Shown in pieces: positions 16,487-24,807 of a stretch of 64,000 nt of DNA (position 1 is its first letter; each line of letters starts with the position of its first letter). Source of the DNA: Bacteroidota bacterium (lineage in GTDB: Bacteria > Bacteroidota > Bacteroidia > Chitinophagales > Chitinophagaceae). Both the position numbers and the translations under genes were made by a program. The notes below the pieces were generated by a model. That model ran no database searches, was not told where the DNA came from, and was given only the letters and a program-made list of their open reading frames with translations. The stretch is taken from assembly GCA_023386555.1 (NCBI GenBank), contig JAEWJK010000011.1, positions 83,271 through 147,270 on the forward strand. The letters run 5' to 3'.

Positions 16487-18637
16487 TTAGTCTTCAACCT
16501 TCACCTTACCCTTGCTCTTTGCTATCACTTCTTCAGCAATATTGTTTGGAGCCGGTGAATAATGTGAGAACTCCATTGTAGAAGTTGCACGGCCAGATGA
16601 CATTGAACGAAGCTGTGTTACATATCCGAACATTTCAGAAAGTGGCACTTTAGCCTTGATCACCTGAGCATTACCTCTTGTGTCCATACCTTCCAACATA
16701 CCACGACGACGGTTTAAGTCACCTGTAACATCACCCATGTACTGGTCTGGAGTTACTACTTCAACCTTCATGATCGGCTCAAGTAAAATTGGTTTTGCTT
16801 TACGACCAGCTTCACGGAAACCAGCTTTAGCACACAATTCAAAAGACATTGCATCAGAGTCAACCTGGTGGAATGAACCATCAAAGATTCTCACCTTCAT
16901 ATTGTCAACTGGATAACCTGCCAATACACCTGTACTCATAGAAGTTTCAAAACCTTTTTGAATAGCAGGATGGAATTCCTTAGGAATAGAACCTCCGAAA
17001 ATGTCATTCTTGAACTGGAAGTGTTTACCTGGATTTTCAGCTAACCATTCTTTATCAGCAGGACCGAATTCAAACTGGATATCGGCAAACTTACCACGAC
17101 CACCAGACTGCTTTTTCAATACTTCTCTGTGTTCTACAGATGTGTTGAAAGCTTCTTTGTAAGCCACCTGAGGATTACCCTGGTTTACTTCAACTTTAAA
17201 CTCACGTCTCATACGATCAACAATGATCTCGAGGTGAAGTTCTCCCATACCTGAAAGGATGGTTTGACCGGTATCTTCATCAGTCTTTACTCTTAATGTA
17301 GGATCTTCTTCCACCAGCTTAGCGATAGCCATACCCATCTTGTCTACGTCAGCCTGGGTTTTTGGTTCAACCGCAACAGAGATTACAGGCTCAGGAATGA
17401 ACATGTTCTCTAATACAATCGGATGGTTCTCATCACAAAGTGTATCTCCGGTTTTAATCTCTTTAAATCCAACAGCAGCACCAATATCACCTGCTTCGAT
17501 GAAATCGATTGGATTTTGCTTATTAGCAAACATTTTTAAGATACGAGAGATCCTTTCATTCTTACCACTTCTCATGTTACGTACATAAGAACCGGCATCC
17601 AAATGACCAGAATAGCACCTGAAGAATGCAAGACGACCTACATAAGGGTCAGTCATGATTTTGAAAGCCAATGCAGCAAAAGGAGCTTTCGGATCAGCTT
17701 TTCTTGTGATGGGTTCTCCAGAATCAGGATCTGTACCTACAGTATCTTCAATATCTACCGGAGAAGGCAGGTAACGACAAACCGCATCCAATGCAGTTTG
17801 AACACCTTTGTTCTTAAATGAAGAACCACACATCATCGGAACGATAGAAAGATCGATCGTAGCCTTACGAATAGCTTCATGAACTTCAGCTTCGCTGATG
17901 GTATTTGGATCATCGAAGAATTTCTCCATTAATTTATCATCGTATTCCGCAACAGCTTCGATCAGCTGAGCTCTCCAGTGATTGGCTTCTTCAACCATAT
18001 CAGCAGGAACATCGATCTCATCGAAAGTCATACCTTCTGTTTCGGCATGCCAAACAATACCTTTCATTTTAATAAGGTCAACCACACCGGTAAAGTTGTC
18101 TTCAGCACCGATAGGTAATTGAAGTGGAACGGCTTTAGCACCAAGCATTTCTCTTACCTGGTTAACCACCATTAAGAAATCAGCACCGGCACGGTCCATT
18201 TTGTTTACGAAACCAATACGTGGAACTTTATAACGGTTAGCCTGGCGCCAAACTGTTTCTGACTGAGGTTCAACACCATCAACAGCAGAGAACAAAGCGA
18301 TCAGACCATCCAAAACCCTCATAGAACGTTCTACCTCAACGGTAAAATCTACGTGGCCCGGAGTATCAATAATGTTGAAATAATATTTTTTAGTGTCAGC
18401 GGTAGCCTTTCCTTTTTCTGTAGGGAAATTCCACTGGCAGCTTACGGCTGCTGAGGTAATAGTGATACCTCTTTCTTTCTCCTGTTCCATCCAGTCAGTG
18501 GTAGCAGCACCTTCGTGTACCTCTCCAATTTTGTGGATCATACCGGTATAGCGTAAGATACGCTCTGTAGTAGTGGTTTTACCAGCATCAATGTGAGCGG
18601 CAATACCAAAGTTCCTTTGCAATTTTAAGTCAGCCAT
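16487..18637 (-). CDS. fusA: Elongation factor G
   Basis: 716-residue translocase GTPase that moves tRNAs and mRNA after peptide transfer. GTP-binding motifs are intact: AHIDAGKT at 14-21, DTPGH at 91-95, NKMD at 145-148. Domains II to V follow, with the EF-G C-terminal region containing [16 protein letters not shown]. In many Bacteroidota, fusA is preceded by rpsL and rpsG and followed directly by rpsJ. Here it stands alone, with a divergent deaminase upstream and its own terminator downstream. Both sides carry a copy of the type-1 dispersed repeat, in inverted orientation. Confidence 0.98.
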   Translation of the reverse strand: MADLKLQRNFGIAAHIDAGKTTTTERILRYTGMIHKIGEVHEGAATTDWMEQEKERGITITSAAVSCQWNFPTEKGKATADTKKYYFNIIDTPGHVDFTVEVERSMRVLDGLIALFSAVDGVEPQSETVWRQANRYKVPRIGFVNKMDRAGADFLMVVNQVREMLGAKAVPLQLPIGAEDNFTGVVDLIKMKGIVWHAETEGMTFDEIDVPADMVEEANHWRAQLIEAVAEYDDKLMEKFFDDPNTISEAEVHEAIRKATIDLSIVPMMCGSSFKNKGVQTALDAVCRYLPSPVDIEDTVGTDPDSGEPITRKADPKAPFAALAFKIMTDPYVGRLAFFRCYSGHLDAGSYVRNMRSGKNERISRILKMFANKQNPIDFIEAGDIGAAVGFKEIKTGDTLCDENHPIVLENMFIPEPVISVAVEPKTQADVDKMGMAIAKLVEEDPTLRVKTDEDTGQTILSGMGELHLEIIVDRMRREFKVEVNQGNPQVAYKEAFNTSVEHREVLKKQSGGRGKFADIQFEFGPADKEWLAENPGKHFQFKNDIFGGSIPKEFHPAIQKGFETSMSTGVLAGYPVDNMKVRIFDGSFHQVDSDAMSFELCAKAGFREAGRKAKPILLEPIMKVEVVTPDQYMGDVTGDLNRRRGMLEGMDTRGNAQVIKAKVPLSEMFGYVTQLRSMSSGRATSTMEFSHYSPAPNNIAEEVIAKSKGKVKVED

Positions 18638-18663
18638 AAAGCTTGTTTAATTTTTTCGAGCGG

Positions 18664-18671
18664 CAAAGGTA
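18664..18671 (-). promoter_or_regulatory. -7 element upstream of fusA
   Basis: Minus strand TACCTTTG fits TAnnTTTG, 27 nt before the start codon. I do not see a TTG at the expected distance upstream, so the promoter is only partly supported. Confidence 0.45.
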
Positions 18672-18821
18672 AGGGTTTCAATAATTGATTTTTTGCGGAA
18701 GTTGAATTAAATAATTGTGTGGAAAAGTTAAGGTTGAGGCTAAATGAGACAATTTGATAATGTGACAATTCGATAATGAGCGATGATTATTTTGCCGGCT
18801 GAAGGTTTCATGGCATCGTTC

Positions 18822-18841
18822 GTTGTGTCACTCACTTGTAC
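18822..18841 (-). repeat. Dispersed repeat, type-1 core, exact copy
   Basis: Minus strand reads the same 20-nt core as at 16382-16401, so fusA is bracketed by an inverted pair. It lies between fusA and the divergent deaminase gene. Confidence 0.85.
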
Positions 18842-18881
18842 GGTTGGAAGTTTGGGGAGCGTCTCCAGGAGTAAATTGAAA

Positions 18882-18889
18882 TATCTTTG
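18882..18889 (+). promoter_or_regulatory. -7 element of the deaminase gene
   Basis: TATCTTTG matches TAnnTTTG and lies 15 nt before the ATG at 18905. The -33 box is not convincing. Confidence 0.5.
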
Positions 18890-18904
18890 TCCACAACCAA
18901 AATT

Positions 18905-19402
18905 ATGGCTGGAAGAAAAAACTACATATCCTGGGATGAATACTTTATGGGTGTAGCTTTACTCAGTGGATTAAGAAGTAAAGACCCAAATACACAAGTA
19001 GGTGCATGTATTGTAAATGCACAAAATAAGATCGTTGGTGCTGGTTATAACGGCTTGCCAATCGGTTGCAGCGATGAAGCATTTCCGTGGGAAAAACAAG
19101 GTGAATTTCTTGAGACAAAATATCCTTATGTATGTCATGCAGAATTGAATGCCATTCTTAATAATATTGGTATGGATCTTTCAGGCTGCAGAATTTATAC
19201 TGCTTTATTCCCCTGCAATGAATGCAGTAAAGCCATTATTCAATCCGGTATTAAAGAAGTGATCTATTTAAGTGATAAATACGATGGAACGCCGGTTTCC
19301 GTTGCCAGCAAACGAATGTTAGATACTGCAGGAGTTTCGCACAGAAGAGTGGAAGTAAAGCGGAAAAGTATTGAACTATCATTCGATGAAAGAAATATAT
19401 AA
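18905..19402 (+). CDS. Deoxycytidylate deaminase family protein
   Basis: 165 residues of the zinc-dependent cytidine/deoxycytidylate deaminase fold. The zinc site is complete: His78 and the catalytic Glu80 in CHAELNA, Cys104 and Cys107 in PCNEC. This type converts dCMP to dUMP for thymidylate synthesis; ComEB-like members share the fold. The start at 18905 (ATG) is preferred over an upstream in-frame TTG at 18887 that lies within the -7 promoter element. Divergent from fusA. Substrate not provable from sequence alone. Confidence 0.85.
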   Translation: MAGRKNYISWDEYFMGVALLSGLRSKDPNTQVGACIVNAQNKIVGAGYNGLPIGCSDEAFPWEKQGEFLETKYPYVCHAELNAILNNIGMDLSGCRIYTALFPCNECSKAIIQSGIKEVIYLSDKYDGTPVSVASKRMLDTAGVSHRRVEVKRKSIELSFDERNI

Positions 19403-19455
19403 GCCTCTAGGACTGCCTTAGTCTTACTCAAACCCTATCCGTTATTAGTGGAGTG

Positions 19456-19482
19456 ATATCGAGCATATTTTTCGATATTTTT
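19456..19482 (+). terminator. Weak AT-rich terminator after the deaminase gene
   Basis: ATATCGA and TCGATAT (7-bp stem) are followed by TTTTT. It is AT-rich, so strength is uncertain; it ends 17 nt before the next start. Confidence 0.45.
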
Positions 19483-19498
19483 ACCTAAACCATTAACA

Positions 19499-20368
19499 AT
19501 GAGACTATTTACACTTGCAATTGCTATGTGTCTTTTCTGGGCAATAAACATAGTCAATGCTCAAAACAATACCCCAAAGAAAACAGCCGCAGCCCCTGCA
19601 AAAAATAGTGAAGCAAAACAGAAACTCTTATTCGATAAGTTTTTTGAATTAAATGATGGCGATTCTGCAGATGTAGTTTTGAAATCGAAGATTGGAACTG
19701 ATATCTATCAACTTGATAACAAATCGAAATATGGCATTTATGTTTCTGCATGGGCTAACACTTACGCTGAGCAATACGATGCAGCAATTAGGCTGATAGA
19801 ACAATTGAAAAAAGATTATGCTGATTGGGCCGAAGTTTATTTTTTGCATGCACAGTACCTTGACTATAAAGAACAAAACGGGTTTATTGAACAAGCACAG
19901 AAATGCATTGAAATGAATCCAAAGTTAATTTACCCATTGTTTTTTCTAGCCACAAAATATGAGGAACTTGAAAACTATAAATTGGCTTTACGGTATTATG
20001 ATATGCTTGAAAAAGCTGCTCCAACTCATAAATCAGTTTTTTATAACCGTGGCTATATAAAGTCAATTTTGAAAGACAGTAAAGGTGCGATTAGTGATTA
20101 TACTAAAGCACTACAGTTAAACCCGAAACACCACAGGGCTTTGTTCAATCGAGGAAGAGAATATATGTTCCTTAAGGAATATGCTAATGCTGAAACTGAT
20201 TTTGACACGTTTATTAAAGTAAAATCTGATTACGATGAGGCATATTATTATAGAGGTGCTGCAAAATATTATCAGAAAAAACAGGATGCTGCTTGTGTGG
20301 ATATGAAGAAGGCTGCTCAACTTGGTCATAAAGGTGCAGCAGATTTTGTAACCACATATTGCCAGTGA
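19499..20368 (+). CDS. Secreted TPR-repeat protein
   Basis: 289 residues with a signal peptide (RLFTLAIAMCLFWAI, cleaved near AQN around residue 22) and then three or more tetratricopeptide repeats in the second half, for example around residues 160-280 (YNRGYIKSILKDSKGAISDY, LFNRGREYMFLKEYANAE, YYRGAAKYYQKKQDA). TPRs bind partner proteins, so a scaffold role in the periplasm or at the surface is likely. The next gene starts one base after its stop, so it is co-expressed with the caspase-like protein and may bind it. The specific function is unknown. Confidence 0.75.
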   Translation: MRLFTLAIAMCLFWAINIVNAQNNTPKKTAAAPAKNSEAKQKLLFDKFFELNDGDSADVVLKSKIGTDIYQLDNKSKYGIYVSAWANTYAEQYDAAIRLIEQLKKDYADWAEVYFLHAQYLDYKEQNGFIEQAQKCIEMNPKLIYPLFFLATKYEELENYKLALRYYDMLEKAAPTHKSVFYNRGYIKSILKDSKGAISDYTKALQLNPKHHRALFNRGREYMFLKEYANAETDFDTFIKVKSDYDEAYYYRGAAKYYQKKQDAACVDMKKAAQLGHKGAADFVTTYCQ

Positions 20369-20369
20369 T

Positions 20370-23300
20370 ATGAAGAAAGTAGTTGTTACATTGGTTTTAT
20401 GTCATTTCCTAATAAATGTTTATGCTCAGCCAATAGAATCCGTTGTACAAAGAAGTGGTGCCGGAAAATGTATTGACTTTACCATTTCTTCAGATGGACT
20501 TTTCCTTGCCAAAGTGACCAATCCAAGTACAAATACCTCGAATTTAAAAACCTGGAAACAAAAGTTAACGGTTATTAATGATCCTATCAATACTTACGCC
20601 TCGGAAATAGAAATCTGGAATACTAAAACAGGTCATTTATTAAGGGTAATTAATGCTAACCAAACAAACGGCAGATCGGTTATGAAGGTTCGTTTTTGGA
20701 AAGGCAGCAAATCAATCATTGTGAGCAAGCAAGGTGGGATTCATGAGGTTTATGATGTTTCAACTGGAAAATTTTTAACATACCTACCCCTCTTAAAATA
20801 TCCTGATGTAGATGGTGTTTTTGCAATCAATGAAAAATCCGGAGTATTTGCATTTATTCCGCCTTACTCAGTGGGCAGTGATCAGTTAGTTTTTTTTGAT
20901 CTCTTTTCAAATACCCAATATGATTCTGTACGGTTTAATTTTAATAACATAACGGCTCTTGAATTTTCACCAGATGCAAAAGAAATAGCTATCGGCACTA
21001 AAGATGGAAGTGTTCACATAATTGAATTGCTGACATTCAACCGAAAAGTAAAATTATCAAGTGAGTATCCTGATAAGATCAACTATCTGCAATGGACCAA
21101 TGATAATTATTTGCTAGTTTCAAAAAATGATAGCTGGATGTTATGGAACATCAAAAAGCAAAAAACAGATAATTATGGTATCATGAAACCTGGTGCCAGG
21201 ATACTTACAAGCCCAACGGAAGATTTTTTATACCAGGCCACAGATTCGTCTTTGCTACGTCTCGACGCTCAAAGTAAAATACAAAAGCAATTAGGTATCT
21301 CGCCTGATTATATTCAAAAAATATCCTTCGACGCAAATAATGAGAGAATGTATGTACTCACAGATAACTTCATAAAACTGTGGGACATGAAGAACATTTC
21401 ACAAATTGCATCAATTACTACAAAGAAAATGTTACCTGAAACTTTTTCAAGAATGACAAGCCTTGAAAAGATCGAGAATTTTCATTTTGTACCCGGCATC
21501 AGGTCAGCAATGTTTACAGATAATAATCAAATAATCGTACACCCTATCGACACAAACTATTCAGCAAAAAACTATGTTTTTAGTAAAGACAGTATTGAAT
21601 CATTTGTGATTTGGAACAATCATCCCGCTATCACACTTAATAATACCTTGGTAAGCTGGAAGAAAACAATTCCTTCAGAAATAGCCATAGATAGCCATGA
21701 AAAAATACTTTTTACATTTCAATCAAACCAGATTGCGACAGCAGGAACTCCAGATTCTATATTGAAAATAAGAGATCTTGAAACCGGTAAATTGCAGCAA
21801 CTTATTTTTCCCCGCAGCATAGATTGTGGTGCATTATCTTCTTCCGAAAGCCATTTTGCCGTAGCAGGTGATGAACTATTTCTTGTAGATACGAAAACAT
21901 TAAAATATAAGAAGCTGTCTGATCCCGCTAAAGAAAATTATACTATTGGCGGAATGAGTGCCGAAAAAAAGACCCAATCATACGTTCAAGTTTGTTTTTC
22001 AAAAGATGGTCAAAAGCTTTTTACAAATAATGCATATGGACACGTAAAAGTGTGGAATCTAAAAACATTCAGGATTGATACGATATTGAACATAGGAGCT
22101 AATTTCTTGTATACATCCGAAAAGGATAATAGAATATATATTGCTGCAAACAATGAAATACTCTGGATTAACACAATTACTCTTCATACAGAAGCAAGGA
22201 TAGTATTCCTGGAAAAAGGAGATTACATAGTAAGCCTTCCGGACAATTATTACAAAACTTCTCGAAATGGTGCAAAAGCCATTGCCTTTAGAAAAGGTTT
22301 ATATACATCTGGCTTTGACCAATTTGATGTAGTATATAATCGTCCCGATATTGTAACTACAAAACTGGGAGCACCATCTGTTGAGGTAAAAGAGATGTTA
22401 CAAAAACTAGTAGCTAAACGATATAAAAAGCTGGGAGTTTCTACTGCTAAAACAAATGAGATTGACGCACCTGAACTTGAGATCCAAGATTTTTCTTCTT
22501 TACCCACCTTTACTGATAAACAGTTACTTCAATTTATTGTAACCCTGAAAGACAATAAAAACCTTCTTGTAGATTGTAAAGCCTTTATCAATGGAGTTCC
22601 CTTTAGCTCAAAAAATGGAGTGAAGCTAAGCGACATTTCTAATGATCTTGCTATTCATGAAAAGAGTATACGGTTGTCTGTTAAGTTGAATAAAGGCAGA
22701 AACCTGATAGAAGTTATCTGCAGTAATAATAAGGGAATAGAAAGTAATAAGGCATCTTTCGAAATTTTTTATGAAGGAAATACAGATCACAAACCAGATC
22801 TATATTTCATTGGAATTGGTGCAGGAACATACAAAAGCGAAGAGTTCAATTTAAAATATCCACCTAAAGATGTAAAAGAAGTTGCAGCAATTTATGCAAC
22901 TAAGAAGGATATGTTTGCCAACATCCACACTGTATTACTAACTAATGAACAAGTAACAAAAGCAAACATCCTTAATATTAAAAAGCTTATTAACAGTTCT
23001 GGTATCGAAGACCATGTAATTGTTTATTGGTCTGGTCATGGTATACTCAACAACGACCTTGATTATTACCTTGCTACCTATGATATTGATTTCAATAATC
23101 CAACTTTAACAGGAATGCCTTATTCCGAATTAGAAAATTTATTAGACGATATTCCTGCAAGAAAAAGACTTTTATTTATTGATGCCTGCCATAGTGGTGA
23201 ACTGGATAAAGAAGAAACAAATTGGGTTTCAAATGCTAAGTCTGAAGAAGGTAAAGTAACCATCTATACTAATAAAAGCACCATAAAAAAAACAAAAGCA

Positions 23301-23606
23301 ATAACGGCATCAACATTGTTCAACGAGTTATTCGCAGACGTAAGAAGACATTCAGGTGCAAATATTATCTCTGCTTCTGGTGGAGCAGAATTTGCTCTTG
23401 AAGCAGATACCTGGAGTCATGGAGTATTTACTTTTTGTTTATTGAAAGCACTTTCGGAAAAACAAGCCGATTTAAATAATGATGGTTATGTTTCAGTTAG
23501 TGAACTACAAACTTACTTACAACAAAAAGTTCCACAACTTACAAATGGACAACAGAAACCTACCTCTCGAACAGAAAACCTCGTTAATGACTGGCGAATA
23601 TGGTAA
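20370..23606 (+). CDS. Secreted beta-propeller protein with C-terminal caspase-like (C14) domain
   Basis: 1078 residues. After a signal peptide ending near INVYAQ (residue 20), residues about 25-650 form WD40-like beta-propeller repeats (LEFSPDAKEIAIGTKDGSVHI, VCFSKDGQKLFTNNAYGHVKVWN are clear blades). A short Ig-like linker follows, then a metacaspase/C14 domain from about residue 810, with the catalytic dyad His890 (WSGHG) and Cys940 (DACHSG). Near residue 1034 a DLNNDGYVSVSEL stretch looks like a calcium-binding EF-hand loop. It forms a two-gene unit with the TPR protein. The family is widespread in Bacteroidota; targets unknown. The catalytic residues appear intact, so it should be an active arginine/lysine-type cysteine protease (inference). 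Confidence 0.85.
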   Translation: MKKVVVTLVLCHFLINVYAQPIESVVQRSGAGKCIDFTISSDGLFLAKVTNPSTNTSNLKTWKQKLTVINDPINTYASEIEIWNTKTGHLLRVINANQTNGRSVMKVRFWKGSKSIIVSKQGGIHEVYDVSTGKFLTYLPLLKYPDVDGVFAINEKSGVFAFIPPYSVGSDQLVFFDLFSNTQYDSVRFNFNNITALEFSPDAKEIAIGTKDGSVHIIELLTFNRKVKLSSEYPDKINYLQWTNDNYLLVSKNDSWMLWNIKKQKTDNYGIMKPGARILTSPTEDFLYQATDSSLLRLDAQSKIQKQLGISPDYIQKISFDANNERMYVLTDNFIKLWDMKNISQIASITTKKMLPETFSRMTSLEKIENFHFVPGIRSAMFTDNNQIIVHPIDTNYSAKNYVFSKDSIESFVIWNNHPAITLNNTLVSWKKTIPSEIAIDSHEKILFTFQSNQIATAGTPDSILKIRDLETGKLQQLIFPRSIDCGALSSSESHFAVAGDELFLVDTKTLKYKKLSDPAKENYTIGGMSAEKKTQSYVQVCFSKDGQKLFTNNAYGHVKVWNLKTFRIDTILNIGANFLYTSEKDNRIYIAANNEILWINTITLHTEARIVFLEKGDYIVSLPDNYYKTSRNGAKAIAFRKGLYTSGFDQFDVVYNRPDIVTTKLGAPSVEVKEMLQKLVAKRYKKLGVSTAKTNEIDAPELEIQDFSSLPTFTDKQLLQFIVTLKDNKNLLVDCKAFINGVPFSSKNGVKLSDISNDLAIHEKSIRLSVKLNKGRNLIEVICSNNKGIESNKASFEIFYEGNTDHKPDLYFIGIGAGTYKSEEFNLKYPPKDVKEVAAIYATKKDMFANIHTVLLTNEQVTKANILNIKKLINSSGIEDHVIVYWSGHGILNNDLDYYLATYDIDFNNPTLTGMPYSELENLLDDIPARKRLLFIDACHSGELDKEETNWVSNAKSEEGKVTIYTNKSTIKKTKAITASTLFNELFADVRRHSGANIISASGGAEFALEADTWSHGVFTFCLLKALSEKQADLNNDGYVSVSELQTYLQQKVPQLTNGQQKPTSRTENLVNDWRIW

Positions 23607-23612
23607 TAATAA

Positions 23613-23640
23613 AAGCCACTCTAAAAAGAGTGGCCTTGTT
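23613..23640. terminator. Bidirectional terminator between convergent genes
   Basis: GCCACTCT and AGAGTGGC pair around AAAA; the minus strand continues with CTTTTATTATT and the plus strand with CTTGTTTCTT. It serves both the caspase gene and the convergent protease gene. Confidence 0.7.
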
Positions 23641-23667
23641 TCTTAGACTATAAAGGAGACGAGAAAA

Positions 23668-24462
23668 CTAGTAAACATAATTCAAGGCAGTAACATCGCT
23701 GCTGGTAAATGGACGATTGGTTCCGTTACCAATACAAGCCAGCATCCATGATCCTGCACTTGGTCCTGTTGGTGTACCCGGAATATGAACAGCACCTACT
23801 GTAGAAGCACCTTCGTTATACGCAGAACCACCACAGCTATACTGGCGACTCATATAGTCTGTATGACGGAAACCGATACAATGACCAATTTCATGTGCAA
23901 TAATTGAAGCTACCGTGCTTGCATTCCATGTATCTAAATAACTTCTGTTCACTAAAACTGAACTGTACGGATTACCACTGGAAGTAGGAAAGCCGGCTGA
24001 AGCTAAATAGGTAGCTCCGGATGGTGCAGCTGAAATAACAATGTTTCCACCAGAGGTAACTCTTGACATGGTAATTCTTAAACCTTGTGCATTGTAACGG
24101 CTGATGGCAGTGTTTAATGCTGTTACATAGCTGGAAGGAAGTGTAGAAGATACTCTGATCGTGATGTTTCTGGGTAAGCCGGTAACCGTTCTTGTAGTAC
24201 GGTAATGTTCTTCATTAGCATAGATGATAGATTTACGTTCGCCATGACCATTTTTCAGATCATCAGTGGTTAAAACGATATCACCTTCTACTAAATAACC
24301 TTCAGGATGTTCCTGGATACCTTCTGGATTGAAGCCAAGAGCAGCTACCTGTTGTTTCAACTCATCAGAAAAATCAGGTTTTACATCTTTTGTTTTTGAG
24401 CAAGCTACAATCAAAACTACCAAGGCAATAAACAGTGAAGTGGAGAAAAGAACTTTCTTCAT
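23668..24462 (-). CDS. Lipoprotein zinc protease, M57-like (HEIGH type)
   Basis: 264 residues. A lipoprotein signal peptide ends at Cys21 (LIVAC), so it is likely anchored in a membrane outside the cytoplasm. The zinc site HEIGHCIGFRH covers residues 190-200, giving His190, Glu191, His194 and His200, the elongated motif of metzincin-like peptidases; the HEIGH form is characteristic of the Peptidase_M57 group of dual-action proteases in Bacteroidota. Divergent from the subtilisin-like gene at 24808 and convergent with the caspase gene. Substrate unknown. Confidence 0.82.
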   Translation of the reverse strand: MKKVLFSTSLFIALVVLIVACSKTKDVKPDFSDELKQQVAALGFNPEGIQEHPEGYLVEGDIVLTTDDLKNGHGERKSIIYANEEHYRTTRTVTGLPRNITIRVSSTLPSSYVTALNTAISRYNAQGLRITMSRVTSGGNIVISAAPSGATYLASAGFPTSSGNPYSSVLVNRSYLDTWNASTVASIIAHEIGHCIGFRHTDYMSRQYSCGGSAYNEGASTVGAVHIPGTPTGPSAGSWMLACIGNGTNRPFTSSDVTALNYVY

Positions 24463-24583
24463 AATTGTGCATTTAGGTTTAATGAATAAAGAGAAAGCAA
24501 CAAGGTAAGCTGCTTAACATAAGTTAAAGAACTGTTAAGGACATTTGAATGCCAATATAAGACTACGGTCGCTTATCGAGCAT

Positions 24584-24609
24584 AAAAAAGCCATTCACAA
24601 GCTGAATGG
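24584..24609 (-). terminator. Orphan terminator-like hairpin
   Basis: On the minus strand CCATTCA/TGAATGG (7 bp, 5-nt loop) is followed by GCTTTTTTATG. No minus-strand gene lies upstream of it in the spacer. Confidence 0.5.
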
Positions 24610-24633
24610 ACGAGTGTTAGTCTGGAATCAAAA

Positions 24634-24649
24634 TTATTTGTACAAATAA
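24634..24649. promoter_or_regulatory. Perfect 16-bp palindrome, candidate operator
   Basis: TTATTTGTACAAATAA is its own reverse complement. It lies between the divergent M57-like and S8 protease genes, a typical place for a dimeric regulator site. Confidence 0.5.
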
Positions 24650-24807
24650 CTAAGAGCAGTTTTTGTTATGACTACTTTTTTTCAATACCCCAAAAAGATA
24701 AAAGAATACCATAACCAGGTGGAGAATTGAGAATCAAATTACTTCTATAGATATAATTTTATAATATGGCCAACAGAATTTCAAAAGAACTATTTTAGAA
24801 CCTGCCT

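Larger units (their letters stand above)
24463..24807. other. 345-nt divergent spacer between two protease genes
   Basis: Contains an orphan terminator-like hairpin on the minus strand (24584-24609), a perfect 16-bp palindrome (24634-24649), and a minus-strand TAATTTTG (overlapping the palindrome side) that fits a -7 element. No gene large enough to call. It should hold the promoters of both flanking genes, but I cannot place their -33 boxes. Confidence 0.5.

Noticed and set aside
20370..23606. Caspase-like protein as an abortive-infection or CBASS-type defence effector
   Set aside because: A signal peptide predicts export, and no sensor, cyclase or other defence gene is adjacent.
24584..24609. 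Terminator of the S8 protease or M57-like gene
   Set aside because: Wrong side: it lies upstream of both starts; treated as an orphan element.
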